Source: DATJPW01 sp963752855 (GTDB lineage: Bacteria; Desulfobacterota; Desulfomonilia; Desulfomonilales; Desulfomonilaceae). From it: 64,000 nucleotides of DNA. The translations under genes were made by a program, and so were the position numbers. The notes under the pieces were generated by a model. The model made no database searches. It saw nothing but the letters and a program-made list of their open reading frames with translations, and was not told the DNA's origin. The stretch spans positions 28,892 through 92,891 of the forward strand of contig CAVVZX010000037.1 of NCBI GenBank assembly GCA_963752855.1. Reading direction: 5' to 3'. This document shows positions 62,254 to 64,000 of the stretch, piece after piece. Positions within the stretch are counted from its first letter, which is position 1, and every line of letters starts with the position of its first letter.

Positions 62254-62351
62254 TCCGTGAGGTCATGGACAGAATAGTCACTAGATGGAATCGTCCCCGG
62301 CAAAAAGGACCAAGAATTGGCGCAAGATGACGATCATGCTACACTTCGGGC

Positions 62352-63284
62352 ATGACTGAGACAGGGCCAAGATATAATTCTCTTTCGTCGTGGCTGAAAA
62401 GGACCTTCGGCGAGACGGTTCGTAAAATAACTCTCGATGCAGGATTAGGGTGTCCCAATCGGGATGGGGCCATAAGCCGAGATGGGTGCCTCTATTGCAA
62501 TCCGCGTGGCTCCGGGAGCGGCGCTCTGGCCCAAGGCGTTTCAATCGCCGATCAGGTGGATCGCGGCATAGACTTCCTGTCACGCCGGTATAGTTGTCGC
62601 AAGTTCATAGCCTATTTCCAGTCATTCACAAACACGTACGCTGAACCGGAACATCTTTCCGTAATCTATGGAGACGCATTGAGCAGGCCGGAAGTGGTCG
62701 GCCTCGCGATCGGGACACGCCCCGACTGCGTGCCCGACCCAGTGCTTGACCTTCTAGCGGACCTGGCTCGCGAGCGCCTCGTTTGGGTCGAGTACGGCCT
62801 GCAATCCATACACGCGCGAACCTTGGAATTGATCAACCGTGGGCACGGGCCGGACGTTTTCTTGGATGCCGTGGAGAGAACTAAGAAAAGAGACATTCCG
62901 GTTGTTGTTCACCTGATATTGGGCCTACCCGGAGAATCCCTGGATGATATGCGTCAGACAGCGAGAGCCGTGGCCGCCGCGGGAGTCAACGGGGTCAAGT
63001 TTCATCCGCTGTACGTTATCCGGGGAACCGGCCTGGAAAGGCTGTATCTGGAGGGGACATACAGTCCCATAACAGAACAGGAAGCCATCGAAGCCACTAT
63101 GGCGATGTTGGAGCTGCTCCCATGGGATGTGGTCGTGCACCGGATGACCTCGGACCCGCACCCGGAAGAACTTGTGGCCCCGCTCTGGATGCTGGATCGC
63201 CAGGGCGTTAGAAAAAGGCTGGAGAAGGCCATGAAAGATGCGGATTTTCGACAAGGGTCCGTGTGGAGAGGCCCCAATCCGTGA
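62352..63284 (+). CDS. TIGR01212-family radical SAM protein (YhcC-like)
   Basis: The 310-residue product begins TGPRYNSLSSWLKRTFGETV, the family hallmark, followed by the cluster motif with Cys in GLGCPNRDGAISRDGCLYCN. Later features are GTRPDCVPDPVLDLLADLAR and VVVHLILGLPGESLDDMRQT. It would cleave SAM to the 5'-deoxyadenosyl radical. Its substrate is not established; a role in RNA or cofactor modification is often suggested. It is followed by a membrane protein that leaves the window. Confidence 0.85.
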   Translation: MTETGPRYNSLSSWLKRTFGETVRKITLDAGLGCPNRDGAISRDGCLYCNPRGSGSGALAQGVSIADQVDRGIDFLSRRYSCRKFIAYFQSFTNTYAEPEHLSVIYGDALSRPEVVGLAIGTRPDCVPDPVLDLLADLARERLVWVEYGLQSIHARTLELINRGHGPDVFLDAVERTKKRDIPVVVHLILGLPGESLDDMRQTARAVAAAGVNGVKFHPLYVIRGTGLERLYLEGTYSPITEQEAIEATMAMLELLPWDVVVHRMTSDPHPEELVAPLWMLDRQGVRKRLEKAMKDADFRQGSVWRGPNP

Positions 63285-63431
63285 TATATCTGCCTCAATT
63301 GTTTTTGCGGGCGAAGCGAGGCAATCCCTCTGCTTGGGGGATTACTCCCGAGGCCCTTTCAATTCTTGTGAAAAATCAAAAACGAGCATATGGTACGTGG
63401 CTTTGAGAACGTGATTGAGGCGTTTTGAGTG

Positions 63432-64000
63432 ATGTCCCAACGGACGAAATATTTATTGTACGCTCTTGTTGGCGCTCTGGGAGTCTATGTTTTTTCCCAG
63501 TGGCCCGCACTGACGAACCCGTACGTCGTAATGGATGACGTGCGGCAACAGACCTATTGGATGCAGAAGTGGCGGGACCCGGAACTTTTTCAAAATGACC
63601 TGTTGAGTGAGTACGCGCAAAATTACGTGTCATGGGGTGTCCAGGCGATCTATGCGCTGGCGACGCCTTTTATTGATCCTTTCCAATTCGGCAAGATCTT
63701 GTCCGGAATCTTGTATCTCGTAACTGCCGGTTTTTTTTTTGGTCTGGGGGTGCGATTTCGGGATGAACTAGTTCCGGTATTCATAGTTTGCGTGTTCTGC
63801 TTTTTCGGCGATTTCATGGAACGCATCGCGGGCGGCATTCCGCAGAGCTTCGGATACCCCCTGCTCGTCTCGTATCTGTATTTTCTGTCGGGAAACAACC
63901 TCGTGGGAGCGGGTGTGGCTCTGTTATTGGCATCGGTTTTCATCCCCTATGTTTTTATGCTCTGCCTGGTGACGCACGGTTTGTATCTGATCCACAATTA
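63432..64000 (+). CDS. Polytopic membrane protein, N-terminal part (runs off the window)
   Basis: From ATG 63432 the frame stays open for 189 codons to the window end. It opens MSQRTKYLLYALVGALGVYV and has several hydrophobic segments (about 6-22, 84-103, 110-130, 145-165, 170-187). An acidic loop (MDDVRQQTYWMQKWRDPELF) lies after the first helix, as in GT-C-type glycosyltransferases, whose catalytic Asp pair is often placed there. That is only a suggestion; the family cannot be fixed from this fragment. Confidence 0.6.
   Translation, partial: MSQRTKYLLYALVGALGVYVFSQWPALTNPYVVMDDVRQQTYWMQKWRDPELFQNDLLSEYAQNYVSWGVQAIYALATPFIDPFQFGKILSGILYLVTAGFFFGLGVRFRDELVPVFIVCVFCFFGDFMERIAGGIPQSFGYPLLVSYLYFLSGNNLVGAGVALLLASVFIPYVFMLCLVTHGLYLIHN

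Noticed and set aside
1..64000. CRISPR array or cas genes
   Set aside because: Repeats found are palindromic and scattered; no regular repeat-spacer array or cas motif was seen.
1..64000. tRNA or rRNA genes
   Set aside because: No cloverleaf or conserved rRNA segment was recognised in any gap; a covariance search would be the deciding test.

Overview
The window looks like chromosomal DNA of an anaerobic, sulfate-reducer-like or syntrophic deltaproteobacterium (Desulfobacterota; a Desulfomonile- or Syntrophobacter-like lineage would fit). This rests on inference from gene content: a membrane-anchored multihaem cytochrome c beside a cytochrome b subunit, a corrinoid-protein/UroD-type methyltransferase pair, an acyl-CoA ligase with a branched-chain-amino-acid-type ABC importer, B12-binding radical SAM enzymes, split glyQ/glyS, and many interspersed palindromic repeats. 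No rRNA, tRNA or CRISPR array was recognised.

Layout. 1-4.4 kb (minus): DMT permease, Mut7-C protein, undeca-haem cytochrome, cytochrome b subunit IV-like protein, FGE/SUMF1-like protein. 4.5-7.0 kb: decayed Eco57I-type restriction-modification gene. 7.1-12.9 kb: rpsB-tsf-pyrH-frr-uppS-cdsA-dxr. 12.9-14.15 kb: stretch of abnormal composition that loses T completely and ends in poly(A). 14.2-21.3 kb: pyrE-like gene, an enoyl-reductase/hotdog fusion, a zinc-ribbon/transglutaminase-like pair, an ankyrin remnant and a penicillin acylase. 22-28 kb (minus): ABC ATPase, ABC-F, HEPN/MNT pair, rsmA, TPR protein. 28.6-35.9 kb: TetR, acyl-CoA ligase and five-gene ABC importer. 36.1-37.8 kb: corrinoid methyltransfer pair. 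38.1-41.1 kb: glyQ-glyS. 41.5-44.3 kb (minus): response regulator/PAS/HTH and an SH3 protein. 44.7-49.7 kb: rpmH-rnpA-yidD-yidC-jag-mnmE. 50-53.6 kb: outer-membrane protein with a structured leader, a split XRE/S24 regulator and a lytic transglycosylase. 53.7-59.4 kb: B12-radical SAM gene, glycine/glutamine-repeat membrane protein, decayed second radical SAM copy, SDR and DUF362. 59.4-64 kb: XRE-cupin, radA, broken higBA, TIGR01212-like radical SAM and the start of a polytopic membrane protein.

Two global properties matter. First, many otherwise well-conserved genes are interrupted by single-base frame breaks, including mnmE, ABC-F, rsmA-neighbourhood genes excluded, UroD, acyl-CoA ligase and penicillin acylase. 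Breakage of housekeeping mnmE points to residual indel errors in the assembly, although a few loci (restriction-modification gene, radical SAM copy 2, ankyrin remnant) look truly decayed. Second, intergenic spaces are filled with several families of palindromic repeats, one of which lies in frame inside the penicillin acylase.

Most genes are ordinary core functions. The best candidates for new biology are the reductase-hotdog fusion, the radical SAM/repeat-protein/SDR/DUF362 neighbourhood, the zinc-ribbon/transglutaminase-like pair and the cytochrome/FGE cluster.
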